Of a stretch of DNA of 64,000 bases, positions 44,343 to 53,384 are shown piece by piece. Each line of letters starts with the position of its first letter. Within the stretch, counting starts at the first letter, position 1. The DNA lies in assembly GCA_965229935.1 (NCBI GenBank), contig CBDDKB010000002.1:1302001-1366000 (forward strand), read 5' to 3'. This DNA is from SPJN01 sp965229935 (GTDB lineage: Bacteria; Pseudomonadota; Alphaproteobacteria; SPJN01). The position numbers were made by a program, and so were the translations under genes. The notes under the pieces were generated by a model. It had not been told where the DNA came from. It did not search any database and saw nothing but the letters and a program-made list of their open reading frames with translations.

Positions 44343-45734
44343 TTAACGATAACAAACGGCTTTAGCCGCCGCGACGACATCTGCTGCGTTTGGCAGCGTC
44401 AGTTTTTCAAGGTTGGCCGCATAAGGCATGGGCACATCCTTTGCAGTAACGCGCGTGACAGGGGCATCGAGATAATCAAAAGCCTCCGTCATAATTGTTG
44501 CCGCAATTTCAGCCCCAATACCGCAGGCGGGGAAGGCTTCTTCCACCGTAACGGCGCGATTGGTTTTTTGTACCGACTTGATGATTGTCGGAATGTCGAG
44601 CGGTCGTACCGTGCGCAAGTCAATTACCTCGGCATCGACGCCCTCACCCGCCAGCGCCTCAGCCGCTGCAAGGCAAGTCCCAACTGAAATGGAATGGGCG
44701 ATCAAAGTGACGTCTGCGCCACCACGCACCACCTTGGCCTTGCCTATAGGCAAGACATAATCATCCAGGTCAGGCACATCAAATGACTGCCCATAGATCA
44801 ACTCATTCTCCAAAAAGACAACCGGGTTGGGATCGCGAATAGCGGCCTTGAGCAAGCCTTTGGCGTCCGCAGCACTATAAGGAGAAACAACTTTCAACCC
44901 CGGGATCGAAGCATACCACGGCGCATAATCCTGACTATGTTGCGCCGCCACGCGTGAGGCCGCCCCGTTCGGGCCACGGAACACAATGGGGCACCCCATT
45001 TGCCCGCCAGACATATAAAGCGTCTTGGCGGCAGAGTTGATGATGTGGTCAATCGCCTGCATGGCAAAGTTGAAGGTCATGAACTCAACAACGGGCTTCA
45101 GGCCCGCCATCGCCGCCCCGGTGCCAAGCCCGGCAAAGCCATATTCGGTAATCGGCGTGTCGATCACGCGGCGGTCACCAAATTCTTCAAGCAATCCTTG
45201 GGTAACCTTATAGGCCCCTTGATATTGCGCGACCTCCTCTCCCATCACGAAGACATTGTCATCGCTGCGCATTTCTTCGGCCATGGCATCGCGCAGGGCT
45301 TCGCGCACAGTCAGTTTGACCATTTGCGTGCCAGCCGGAATTTCAGGATCGGCAGCAGCTTCCAGTGCTTTTGTTTCAGCGGGAACCGAAGACGCTGCCT
45401 CAACGGCAGCATCAGGGGCAGGCTCGTCTGCTGGGGCGGACGCACCACCGCCACCCGCCGCATCAAACCCATCCAGCGCACTTTCATCCTCACCATCAAG
45501 CAACAGGATAGCGATGGGAGTATTCACCTTCACCTCATCCGTATCGGCAGCAACAAGGATTTTGGCAAGTATGCCTTCGTCAACCGCCTCAACCTCCATC
45601 GTAGCCTTGTCGGTTTCGATTTCAGCGATGACATCGCCAGCCTCAATTGTGTCGCCTTCTTTAACAAGCCATGACGCAAGCGTCCCTTCTTCCATAGTGG
45701 GGCTTAGGGCGGGCATAAGAATTGATACAGGCAT
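44343..45734 (-). CDS. pdhB: Pyruvate dehydrogenase E1 beta subunit with N-terminal lipoyl domain
   Basis: A 463-residue protein made of an N-terminal lipoyl domain (residues 1-80, Lys43 in EIETDKATMEVE), an Ala/Pro/Asp-rich hinge, then the E1-beta domain (LTVREALRDAMAEEMRSDDNVFVMGEEVAQYQGAYKVTQGLLEEFG onward). E1-beta with its own lipoyl domain is a known alphaproteobacterial form. It overlaps pdhA by one base (TGATG). Confidence 0.97.
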   Translation of the reverse strand: MPVSILMPALSPTMEEGTLASWLVKEGDTIEAGDVIAEIETDKATMEVEAVDEGILAKILVAADTDEVKVNTPIAILLLDGEDESALDGFDAAGGGGASAPADEPAPDAAVEAASSVPAETKALEAAADPEIPAGTQMVKLTVREALRDAMAEEMRSDDNVFVMGEEVAQYQGAYKVTQGLLEEFGDRRVIDTPITEYGFAGLGTGAAMAGLKPVVEFMTFNFAMQAIDHIINSAAKTLYMSGGQMGCPIVFRGPNGAASRVAAQHSQDYAPWYASIPGLKVVSPYSAADAKGLLKAAIRDPNPVVFLENELIYGQSFDVPDLDDYVLPIGKAKVVRGGADVTLIAHSISVGTCLAAAEALAGEGVDAEVIDLRTVRPLDIPTIIKSVQKTNRAVTVEEAFPACGIGAEIAATIMTEAFDYLDAPVTRVTAKDVPMPYAANLEKLTLPNAADVVAAAKAVCYR

Positions 45735-46810
45735 CAGGCAGCCCCCCCAACTTCGATCAACACATCTGTGTAAAGTTCTGACGGATCTGGTTCAGGGCTG
45801 TCTTGGGCAAAGTCAGCAGACTCTGCCACGACGGCCTTAACCTGCTTGTCGATTTCTTTCAGGTCAGCTTCAGTCGCCATGCCATCTGCCAACAAACGCG
45901 CCTTGACCTGATCAATTGGGTCATGTTCGGCCTTCATCCGCTGCACCTCGTCCTTTGTGCGATATTTGGCCGGGTCAGACATGGAATGGCCACGATAACG
46001 ATAAGTCATCATTTCAAGAATTTGCGGGCCGCCACCGGCGCGGATTTCAGCCAAGGCCTCACCCACTGCATCGCGCACAGCCAATACGTCCATGCCATCA
46101 ACCTCGCGCCCGGGGATCGAGAAACTTTCGCCACGCTTATGTAAGGCCGGTTGGGATGAGGCGCGGGTGATCGAAGTGCCCATCGCATATTGGTTGTTTT
46201 CAATCACATATAGGACAGGCAGTTGCCAAAGCTCTGCCATGTTAAAGCTTTCATAGACCTGACCCTGATTGGCAGCACCATCACCAAAGAACACCAAGGC
46301 GACATTGTTATTGCCGCGATATTTGTTGGCAAAACCCAACCCAGTGCCCAGCGGCACCTGCGCACCGACAATGCCGTGCCCGCCATAAAATTCCTTTTCC
46401 TTCGAGAACATGTGCATGGAGCCGCCCTTGCCACGGCTTAGGCCGCCTTCGCGTCCGGTTAGTTCCGCCATCACGCCCTTGGGGTCCAAGCCGCAGGCCA
46501 GCATATGCCCATGATCGCGATAACCTGTAATGGTTTGGTCACCTTCGATTGCGACGGCCATCGTGCCGACGATCACAGCCTCCTGCCCGATATAAAGGTG
46601 ACAGAACCCGCCGATCAGCCCCATGCCGTAAAGTTGCCCCGCCTTTTCTTCAAAACGGCGGATCAACAGCATGTCGCGATAATAGGTCAAAAGTTCGTCA
46701 GCCGAGACCTTGGGGGTCGCGGGCTTTACTGGTTTTCGTCGTGCCGTTTTGGTTTTTGTGGTGGTTTTTTTGCTTGTTGTTTTGCGGGTAGTACCGGGCG
46801 CGCGAGCCAT
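45734..46810 (-). CDS. pdhA: Pyruvate dehydrogenase E1 alpha subunit
   Basis: A 358-residue ThDP-dependent subunit. The core carries RFEEKAGQLYGMGLIGGFCHLYIGQEA, the ThDP motif FFGDGAANQGQVYESFNMAELWQLPVLYVIENNQYAMGTS, and the phospho-loop-like TYRYRGHSMSDPAKYRTK. About 33 N-terminal residues are Lys/Thr/Arg-rich (RKTTSKKTTTKTKTARRKP), an extension beyond the usual length. It opens the pdhABC-lpd-lipA operon. Confidence 0.97.
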   Translation of the reverse strand: MARAPGTTRKTTSKKTTTKTKTARRKPVKPATPKVSADELLTYYRDMLLIRRFEEKAGQLYGMGLIGGFCHLYIGQEAVIVGTMAVAIEGDQTITGYRDHGHMLACGLDPKGVMAELTGREGGLSRGKGGSMHMFSKEKEFYGGHGIVGAQVPLGTGLGFANKYRGNNNVALVFFGDGAANQGQVYESFNMAELWQLPVLYVIENNQYAMGTSITRASSQPALHKRGESFSIPGREVDGMDVLAVRDAVGEALAEIRAGGGPQILEMMTYRYRGHSMSDPAKYRTKDEVQRMKAEHDPIDQVKARLLADGMATEADLKEIDKQVKAVVAESADFAQDSPEPDPSELYTDVLIEVGGAA

Positions 46811-46921
46811 GGACAGCTTCCTCTTGTTATGAAGCCATGACTATACGCCCGTTTCATGTCAGATTGAATATGGCGAACCAACATTGCAAAAATTTTAAGA
46901 TATTGTATTTAAATAATTATT

Positions 46922-46950
46922 TTGTTTTTACCTAAAAACAGGAAAAACAA
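46922..46950 (-). terminator. AT-rich hairpin after ftsB
   Basis: TTGTTTTT (46922-46929) pairs with AAAAACAA (46943-46950), with inner CCT/AGG pairs and loop AAAAAC. It directly abuts the ftsB stop codon; T- and A-rich sequence follows toward pdhA. It may terminate ftsB or separate it from the pdh promoter. Confidence 0.5.
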
Positions 46951-47271
46951 TTAATCGGCCTTCGGTACAATAACCAGATATTCATCAGCCCGCCCAAAGC
47001 CCAATGCTTTGCGGGCCTCTTCCTCCAGCAAATCAGGGTCAAGAGAGCCGGGGCGCATATGCTGTACCTTCAATTCCAACGCTTCGCGCCTGGTGGTAAT
47101 TTCCTCTTTCTCAACGCGCAGTTCGGCCAACCGCTCATTATGAGAGAAATAGGCACGCATGCCATGATCGCCAAAAATTGCGTGAACGGAAAAATAGGTG
47201 ATGGTGATGAAGCAGCCGATCGGGATCGCCCAAATGCGCAAGCGTTCCAGCAAATGTTCCTGAAACGTCAT
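46951..47271 (-). CDS. FtsB/DivIC septum formation initiator family protein
   Basis: A 106-residue single-pass membrane protein. A hydrophobic helix (about 12-32) is followed by a coiled coil (HNERLAELRVEKEEITTRREALELKVQHM) and the family C-terminus SLDPDLLEEEARKALGFGRADEYLVI. It likely works with FtsL/FtsQ in the divisome. Placement between eno and pdhA is standard in alphaproteobacteria. Confidence 0.9.
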   Translation of the reverse strand: MTFQEHLLERLRIWAIPIGCFITITYFSVHAIFGDHGMRAYFSHNERLAELRVEKEEITTRREALELKVQHMRPGSLDPDLLEEEARKALGFGRADEYLVIVPKAD

Positions 47272-47365
47272 GATCGCAAGGCCCCCTTTCCTTTAAATCG
47301 CTGTTCCGATTCGTCACATGATCGTCACTTGCGACGACACCCGAATCACCTGACCATAGGGAATC

Positions 47366-47734
47366 ATGCCAGCGAGTCGGGGTCAACAGAAAATGGCAGA
47401 ATCCCGCCAAATTGAAACCAATCAATTTCTTTCAATCTATGTCACCTGCCCTGATCGGGATTGCGCGAGGACAATCGCCACACACCTTTTGGAAGCCCGA
47501 CTTATTGCCTGCGCCAACATCTTTGACGGGGCACAATCGCTATATCATTGGCAGGGTGAGATTGCAGAAGACAGCGAAACGATCCTGATCATGAAAGCCC
47601 CCGCCACATCCTTTGACGCGATAGAGGCCGAGGTAACGGCACGCCATCCCTATGACGTGCCGTGTATTCTTGGCTGGCCGATTGTTGAAGGCCACGCCCC
47701 CTATTTGGAGTGGTTAGCCGAGCAGACAAACTAA
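47366..47734 (+). CDS. cutA: Divalent-cation tolerance protein CutA
   Basis: A 122-residue (or 113-residue) trimeric CutA1. Conserved features are IYVTCPDRDCARTIATHLLEARLIACANIF, SLYHWQGEIAEDSETILIMKA and HPYDVPCILGWPIVEGHAPYLEWL. It binds divalent copper in the family; the true role is unclear. ATG at 47366 has AGG five bases upstream; ATG at 47393 is an alternative start. It is divergent from ftsB and convergent with eno. Confidence 0.92.
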   Translation: MPASRGQQKMAESRQIETNQFLSIYVTCPDRDCARTIATHLLEARLIACANIFDGAQSLYHWQGEIAEDSETILIMKAPATSFDAIEAEVTARHPYDVPCILGWPIVEGHAPYLEWLAEQTN

Positions 47735-47737
47735 ATC

Positions 47738-47882
47738 GTCATTCCGGACAAGCTCAACCAGTTGAGCGCGACCCGGAATCCGGAGCAGCACCAAGACCAT
47801 CACCCAACTAGCCGATTGAGGCTCGCGCAACTTTTTGCGCGCCCTCACGGAGCCGCGCCCAAAAGGGCGCTGGCGTGAGGGC
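47738..47882. repeat. Nested palindromic element between cutA and eno
   Basis: Three hairpins fill the spacer. (1) ATTCCGG (47741-47747)/CCGGAAT (47773-47779) enclosing GCTCAAC/GTTGAGC (47752-47767). (2) CGCGCAA/TTGCGCG (47824-47841). (3) GCCCTCACG (47841-47849)/CGTGAGGGC (47874-47882) enclosing GCGCCC/GGGCGC. A 25-base repeat copy (47806-47830) lies between hairpins 1 and 2. The last hairpin overlaps the eno stop and could act as its terminator. Confidence 0.75.
47806..47830. repeat. 25-base repeat, copy B
   Basis: Identical to 39453-39477, inside the palindromic element downstream of eno and cutA. It ends inside the CGCGCAA arm of the second hairpin. Confidence 0.9.
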
Positions 47883-49153
47883 TATTTAAGAATGCTGCGT
47901 CCTGCATATTCGGCAGTGGCGCCCAGCTCTTCCTCAATGCGGATTAGCTGATTGTACTTGGCCAAGCGGTCTGACCGCGCGAGGGAGCCTGTTTTGATCT
48001 GCCCACAATTGGTAGCAACGGCGAGATCGGCAATTGTTGCATCCTCTGTCTCGCCAGAACGGTGAGACATAACGGCGGTGTAGCTGGCCTTATGAGCCAT
48101 TTCGACGGCCTCAAGCGTTTCGGTCAGCGTGCCGATCTGGTTGACCTTCACCAGAATAGAGTTCGCAACACCTTGGCTGATCCCATCAGCAAGACGCGCC
48201 GGATTTGTGACGAACAGATCATCACCAACCAACTGCACCTTGTCGCCGATAGCATCGGTCAGGGCCTTCCAGCCTGCCCAATCATCTTCGGCCATGCCAT
48301 CTTCGATTGAGATGATGGGATAACGGGCGCACAGGTCAGCGTAGTAATCAACCATACCGCCTGCATCCAGAACCTTGCCTTCGCCCTTTAGGTTATATTT
48401 GCCATCGGCAAAAAACTCAGTCGAAGCGGCGTCTAGCGCGATATAGATGTCCTCTGCGGGCTTATAGCCTGCCTCTTCGATTGCCTTCATAATGAACTGC
48501 AAGGCTTCATCAGTTGAATTCAGGCCGGGGGCAAAGCCGCCCTCGTCCCCGACATTGGTATTGTGCCCGGCAGCCTTAAGGCCCGCCTTCAATGTGTGAA
48601 ACACTTCAGACCCCATGCGAACAGCGTCAGCAATTGTGTCTGCCGCAACAGGCATGATCATAAATTCCTGCACATCGATGGGATTGTCCGCATGCTCACC
48701 GCCATTGATGATGTTCATCATCGGCACTGGCAATGTGCGGGCAGCCGCGCCGCCGACATAACGATATAGAGGCGTGCCCTGTTCATCGGCAGCAGCCTTT
48801 GCGATCGCCATGGAAACACCCAATATCGCATTGGCGCCAATACGGGCCTTGTTGGGGGTACCATCAATTTCCATCATCAGCCGATCAAGGCCGATTTGAT
48901 TTTCGGCATCCATGCCGCCCAAGGCTTCAAACAATTCGGTGTTCACAGCCTCAACAGCCTTGAGCACGCCCTTGCCCTTGTACCGGTCGCCACCATCGCG
49001 AAGCTCCACAGCTTCATGCGCGCCGGTTGACGCCCCAGAAGGAACCGCAGCACGACCAGCAGCCCCAGATTCAAGCATGACATCTACTTCGACGGTGGGA
49101 TTGCCGCGGCTGTCAAGAATCTCGCGGGCACGAATATCAATAATGGCAGACAT
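47882..49153 (-). CDS. eno: Enolase
   Basis: A 423-residue glycolytic enzyme that converts 2-phosphoglycerate to phosphoenolpyruvate. Diagnostic segments are ARQ-type N-terminus IIDIRAREILDSRGNPTVEVDV, GNTNVGDEGGFAPG-like motif (HNTNVGDEGGFAPGLN), IEDGMAEDDW, and SILVKVNQIGTLTETLEAVEMA with MSHRSGETEDATIADLAV. Mg ligands and catalytic Lys are intact. It stands upstream of ftsB and pdhA on the same strand with cutA interposed in the opposite direction. Confidence 0.98.
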   Translation of the reverse strand: MSAIIDIRAREILDSRGNPTVEVDVMLESGAAGRAAVPSGASTGAHEAVELRDGGDRYKGKGVLKAVEAVNTELFEALGGMDAENQIGLDRLMMEIDGTPNKARIGANAILGVSMAIAKAAADEQGTPLYRYVGGAAARTLPVPMMNIINGGEHADNPIDVQEFMIMPVAADTIADAVRMGSEVFHTLKAGLKAAGHNTNVGDEGGFAPGLNSTDEALQFIMKAIEEAGYKPAEDIYIALDAASTEFFADGKYNLKGEGKVLDAGGMVDYYADLCARYPIISIEDGMAEDDWAGWKALTDAIGDKVQLVGDDLFVTNPARLADGISQGVANSILVKVNQIGTLTETLEAVEMAHKASYTAVMSHRSGETEDATIADLAVATNCGQIKTGSLARSDRLAKYNQLIRIEEELGATAEYAGRSILK

Positions 49154-49282
49154 GAAACTTCCTCTGTCTCGGGCGATTACTACAAATGTGGCCCCGGTTT
49201 TAGCCGACCGGGGCCTGTTAGAAAAGACCTGTCACAATGCTGCGTAGATTTGCCCAAAAACAGGCAATTTGCGCGCTTTTAA

Positions 49283-50659
49283 TCAGCCGATAAGGACTGA
49301 AATGATCATAGTGGCGATAACAGGCGGGATAAGGAAACGGCACATAACGCGATAAATGAAAAACATTATGCTGCCGCGCTGCCAGCCGAATTCTTCACAC
49401 ACAACTTCGGCAGACAGGATCCAGCCGCCAAATATGGCAAGCAGCAACCCGCCCGCTGTCAGCATGAACTGCCCGGTGATGAAATCAAGCGCGTCAAAGA
49501 TCGTCTTGCCTTCAAACAGCCCAATAAAGCCTAGCGGATAGAAATCTGACCATTCATTAAAGGAAAAGACGGTACCAAAGCCGAGCAGCCAGATAATCAG
49601 CCCCGACACAACAGCGCTTTTCTTGCGGTCAAAGCCCTTATCTTCGGCCCATGAGACCGTAATCTCAATAATCGCAATCGATGAGGTAATAGCCGCAACA
49701 ATGATCAGTAGGAAGAACACAGACCCTAGCGCCCCGCCAAAGCCCATTTGCGCGAAGGCGACAGGCAGGGTCACAAAAATCAGCCCAGGCCCGCCTGCAG
49801 GATCAAGCCCATAAGTGAACACAATGGGGAAAATCACCAGACCGGCCATAATGGCGACACCTGTATCCGCAAGGCTGACGATCAACCCGGCCTCAACCAA
49901 ATTGGTTTTTTTGTCGAGATAGGCACCATAGGTGATCAGGATTGCCATCCCCACCCCGACAGAGAAAAAGGCCTGCCCTGTGGCGGCCAGTACGACCTGC
50001 GGTGTGATCTTGCTGAAGTCAAAGCTGAACATATAGCTGACGCCCTCAGAAAATCCGCTTGAGAACATGCCATAAACCATCAACCCGAACAGCAGCAGGA
50101 ACAGTGCCGGCATCAACACATTCACTGCCCGTTCAATGCCGCCCTTTACCCCCTGCGCGGGGATCGCAACGGTGATGATCATGAATAGCGTGTGATAAAG
50201 CGTCAGACGCCACGGATCGGCCAGCAATCCGTCAAAGACTGCGCCGGCTTCCTCAACCGTGGTGGCATAGCCATTTGTAAAGCCTTCAACCACATAGTTG
50301 ATGACCCAACCGCCAATCACTGAATAGAAAGTCACAATCAGGAAGGTTGCCGACATGCCAAGCCAACCGATAATCGCCCAGGTGGGTTTTCCGGTTGCTT
50401 CCACACTCAATTGCCGGGTGGAGCCGACCGCAGAATGACGCCCGCGACGGCCCACTAAAAGTTCCGTAAAAACTAGCGGCACGGCGATCAGCAGCATGCA
50501 AATCAAATAAACGCCAACAAAGGCACCGCCGCCATTTTCACCAGCCGTATAGGGGAACCGCCAAAAGTTTCCCAAGCCGACGGCGGCCCCGACGGACGCC
50601 ATGATAAAGGACAGTCGGCTGCCCCATGTCACTGTTTTTGCTGCTGCCATTCCCGCCAT
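49283..50659 (-). CDS. NSS-family sodium-dependent transporter
   Basis: A 458-residue neurotransmitter:sodium symporter family protein (LeuT fold). The N-terminal signature WGSRLSFIMASVGAAVGLGNFWRFPYTAGENGGGAFVGVYL (about 12-52) contains the TM1 sodium site, and several further helices follow. Amino acids or related solutes with Na+ are the usual substrates. It has GAGGGC seven bases before the ATG. It lies between eno and kdsA, interrupting an otherwise conserved neighbourhood. Confidence 0.9.
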   Translation of the reverse strand: MAGMAAAKTVTWGSRLSFIMASVGAAVGLGNFWRFPYTAGENGGGAFVGVYLICMLLIAVPLVFTELLVGRRGRHSAVGSTRQLSVEATGKPTWAIIGWLGMSATFLIVTFYSVIGGWVINYVVEGFTNGYATTVEEAGAVFDGLLADPWRLTLYHTLFMIITVAIPAQGVKGGIERAVNVLMPALFLLLFGLMVYGMFSSGFSEGVSYMFSFDFSKITPQVVLAATGQAFFSVGVGMAILITYGAYLDKKTNLVEAGLIVSLADTGVAIMAGLVIFPIVFTYGLDPAGGPGLIFVTLPVAFAQMGFGGALGSVFFLLIIVAAITSSIAIIEITVSWAEDKGFDRKKSAVVSGLIIWLLGFGTVFSFNEWSDFYPLGFIGLFEGKTIFDALDFITGQFMLTAGGLLLAIFGGWILSAEVVCEEFGWQRGSIMFFIYRVMCRFLIPPVIATMIISVLIG

Positions 50660-50685
50660 TCAAAAGCCCTCAATAGCGTTAAAAA

Positions 50686-51528
50686 TCAGATAGTTACAGG
50701 CCGTTCTTTTGCCAGATTATCAAATGCCATCAGGTCTGATAGCAACCCTTCCATCTCATGCAAGGGCACCATATTAGGCCCGTCAGACGGCGCATTATCC
50801 GGGTCTTGATGGGTTTCCATAAAGACGCCTGCAAGACCGACTGAAACCGCTGCGCGCGCTAACACCGGTACAAATTCGCGCTGCCCGCCTGAGCTGCCGC
50901 CCTGCCCGCCCGGCTGCTGCACCGAATGGGTGGCATCGAACACAATGGGCATGCCTGTATCCTTGCGCATAATCGGCAGGCCGCGAAGATCAGTCACCAG
51001 CGTATTATAGCCAAAGCTTGCGCCACGTTCTGTCACCAGCACGCGGTCATTCCCGCTTTCGGTTAGTTTGGCGACAACATTCTTCATATCCCACGGGGCC
51101 AGGAACTGACCCTTTTTGACATTGATCACCGCGCCTGTTTGCGCTGCTGCCACCAGCAAGTCGGTCTGGCGGCACAAAAATGCAGGGATCTGCATGACAT
51201 CGACAATCTGGGCCACCTCGGCACATTGGTCTTTTTCATGAATGTCGGTCAGGGTCGGCAGCCCCAGATCCTTCTTCAAATCCGCAAAGACCGCCAGTGA
51301 TTTATCAAGGCCAAGACCACGCTTGCCGCCCAGAGATGTGCGGTTTGCCTTATCAAAGCTGCTTTTATAAATCAGGCCGATGCCCAGCTTTGCGCAGATT
51401 TCCTTCAGCGCACCCGCCATATCAAAAGCATGGTCGCGACTTTCCATCTGGCAGGGCCCTGCAATAATTGTAAGGGGCAAGTCATTGGCCATCTCTAAGG
51501 GGCCGACTGAAACTTTATGATCTGACAT
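50686..51528 (-). CDS. kdsA: 3-deoxy-8-phosphooctulonate synthase (KDO8P synthase)
   Basis: A 280-residue class I aldolase that condenses PEP with arabinose-5-phosphate to make KDO8P for lipopolysaccharide. Conserved are AGPCQMESRDHAF, YKSSFDKANRTS, TDIHE, and VFDATHSVQQPGGQGGSSGGQREFVPVLARAA. It follows pyrG at 14 bases, the usual pair. Confidence 0.97.
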   Translation of the reverse strand: MSDHKVSVGPLEMANDLPLTIIAGPCQMESRDHAFDMAGALKEICAKLGIGLIYKSSFDKANRTSLGGKRGLGLDKSLAVFADLKKDLGLPTLTDIHEKDQCAEVAQIVDVMQIPAFLCRQTDLLVAAAQTGAVINVKKGQFLAPWDMKNVVAKLTESGNDRVLVTERGASFGYNTLVTDLRGLPIMRKDTGMPIVFDATHSVQQPGGQGGSSGGQREFVPVLARAAVSVGLAGVFMETHQDPDNAPSDGPNMVPLHEMEGLLSDLMAFDNLAKERPVTI

Positions 51529-51542
51529 CTGACTAGGCTCCG

Positions 51543-53189
51543 TTACACAAGGCGGGATTGCACCATTGCCGCCTTAATAAAGGAGGCGAATAAAGGATGT
51601 GGCGCAAAGGGCTTAGACTTTAGCTCAGGATGGAACTGAACGCCAATAAACCATGGATGGTCCTGCCGTTCGACAATTTCCGGCAAAAGCCCGTCAGGCG
51701 AAGCGCCTGAGAATATCAGCCCCTGTTCTTCCAACATCTCGCGATAGGCCATATTGACCTCATACCGATGACGGTGGCGTTCAAATATCTTGGTCGCGCC
51801 ATAGATTTCGGCGACCTTGCTACCTTCTTTCAAATCAGCCTCATAGGCCCCAAGGCGCATAGTGCCGCCAAGGTCAGAATCAATATTGCGTTGCTGCAAC
51901 TCCCCTGCCTGCATCCATTCCGTCATCAAACCGACCAAAGGATTGGCAGGATCACCACCAAATTCTGAGGTTGTGGCATCTTCCATACCGGCCTGATTGC
52001 GCGCCGCTTCAATGCAGGCCATTTGCATGCCAAAGCAAATGCCGAAATAAGGCACGTCCCGCGTGCGCGCAAAGTTGACCGCTGCCAACTTGCCAGAGGA
52101 ACCACGCTCCCCAAAGGCACCGGGCACCAAAATCCCGTCCACATGTTCCAGGTGTGAGGCGACATCCTCACGCTCAAAAATCTCGGCATCAATCCAGTCA
52201 ATATTGACCTTCACATTATTGGCAATGCCGCCATGGGCCAACGCCTCGTTCAAAGACTTATAGGCGTCCAGAAGCTGCACATATTTGCCAACAACACCGA
52301 TGGTCACTTCGCCTTCAGGTTCGATCACACGATGGCTAATCGTTTCCCAACGGCTAAGATCAGGCGCAGGCGCATCCGTGATACCGAAATGATCCAGAAT
52401 GCAATTGTCAAATCCCTGTTGGTGATAGGCAATCGGCACCTGATAGATCGTGCCCACATCAAGCGCCTGAATGACATTTTGCGGACGCACATTACAGAAG
52501 GCAGCAATCTTGCGACGCTCTCCTTCAGGGATTTCACGATCACAGCGACAAAGCAGCAAATCAGGTTGAATACCGATAGACCGCAATTCCTTCACTGAAT
52601 GCTGTGTCGGCTTGGTCTTCAACTCCCCAGCGCTGGGTATATAAGGCACCAAGGTCAGGTGGATAAAGGCCGCCCGCTCAGGGCCAAGCTCATTACCCAA
52701 TTGGCGGATCGCTTCAAAGAAGGGCAATCCTTCAATATCGCCAACCGTGCCGCCGATTTCGCAGAGAACGAAGTCCGGCTCCTCCTCCCCGTCGCGCGCA
52801 ACGGGAGAGATCGCAAACTCCTTAATCGCGTCGGTGACATGGGGAATGACCTGAACGGTCGCGCCCAGATAATCGCCACGCCGTTCCTTGGCAAGAATGG
52901 TCTGATAAATCCGGCCCGTCGTCACATTGTCAGACTGGTGTGCCGCAACACCTGTGAACCGTTCATAATGACCAAGATCAAGATCGGTTTCGGCCCCATC
53001 ATCTGTGACGAACACTTCGCCATGTTGATAAGGGCTCATCGTGCCGGGATCGACATTGAGATAGGGGTCGAGTTTTCGCAGGCGGACAGAAAAGCCCCGG
53101 CTTTGAAGCAGCGCGCCTAATGCGGCTGATGCAAGCCCTTTGCCAAGCGAGGAAACCACGCCGCCGGTTATGAAAATATACCGCGTCAT
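51543..53189 (-). CDS. pyrG: CTP synthase
   Basis: A 548-residue enzyme that aminates UTP to CTP. The synthetase domain begins YIFITGGVVSSLGKGLASAALGALLQSRG and includes LRKLDPYLNVDPGTMSPYQHGEVFVTDDGAETDLDLGHYERF. The glutaminase domain has the nucleophile Cys in YFGICFGMQMACIEAARN and the FHPE histidine in IGVQFHPELKS. It supplies CTP also for KDO activation downstream. Confidence 0.98.
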   Translation of the reverse strand: MTRYIFITGGVVSSLGKGLASAALGALLQSRGFSVRLRKLDPYLNVDPGTMSPYQHGEVFVTDDGAETDLDLGHYERFTGVAAHQSDNVTTGRIYQTILAKERRGDYLGATVQVIPHVTDAIKEFAISPVARDGEEEPDFVLCEIGGTVGDIEGLPFFEAIRQLGNELGPERAAFIHLTLVPYIPSAGELKTKPTQHSVKELRSIGIQPDLLLCRCDREIPEGERRKIAAFCNVRPQNVIQALDVGTIYQVPIAYHQQGFDNCILDHFGITDAPAPDLSRWETISHRVIEPEGEVTIGVVGKYVQLLDAYKSLNEALAHGGIANNVKVNIDWIDAEIFEREDVASHLEHVDGILVPGAFGERGSSGKLAAVNFARTRDVPYFGICFGMQMACIEAARNQAGMEDATTSEFGGDPANPLVGLMTEWMQAGELQQRNIDSDLGGTMRLGAYEADLKEGSKVAEIYGATKIFERHRHRYEVNMAYREMLEEQGLIFSGASPDGLLPEIVERQDHPWFIGVQFHPELKSKPFAPHPLFASFIKAAMVQSRLV

Positions 53190-53345
53190 GGACGTTCACC
53201 TTATACGATTCGCAGCAAAGAGGAAGTCCAAACAGACATAGCTGCCCGAACCTTTTGCCGCGATGGTCAAAACAAAAGAGTTAAGCTGTGTCAGGGCCAG
53301 TATTGCCCCTGACAATTGACAGAATTTTAAAGGTAGGAAGGCTAT

Positions 53346-53374
53346 CGTCAGACCCTGTTTTTTTGGGTCCGACG
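53346..53374. terminator. Hairpin between pyrG and secG
   Basis: CGTCAGACCC (53346-53355) pairs with GGGTCCGACG (53365-53374) over ten positions, with one G-T-type pair on the minus strand, around a loop with seven T residues. It lies just after the secG stop. It lacks a T-run after the stem on either strand, so termination is uncertain. Confidence 0.45.
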
Positions 53375-53384
53375 ATCGCACCGC

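Noticed and set aside
43722..44687. Long open frame (321 codons) on the plus strand opposite pdhC/pdhB
   Set aside because: It mirrors the coding of the E2 and E1-beta genes, is Ser/Pro/Ala-rich without known motifs, and has no ribosome site; it is an antisense shadow.
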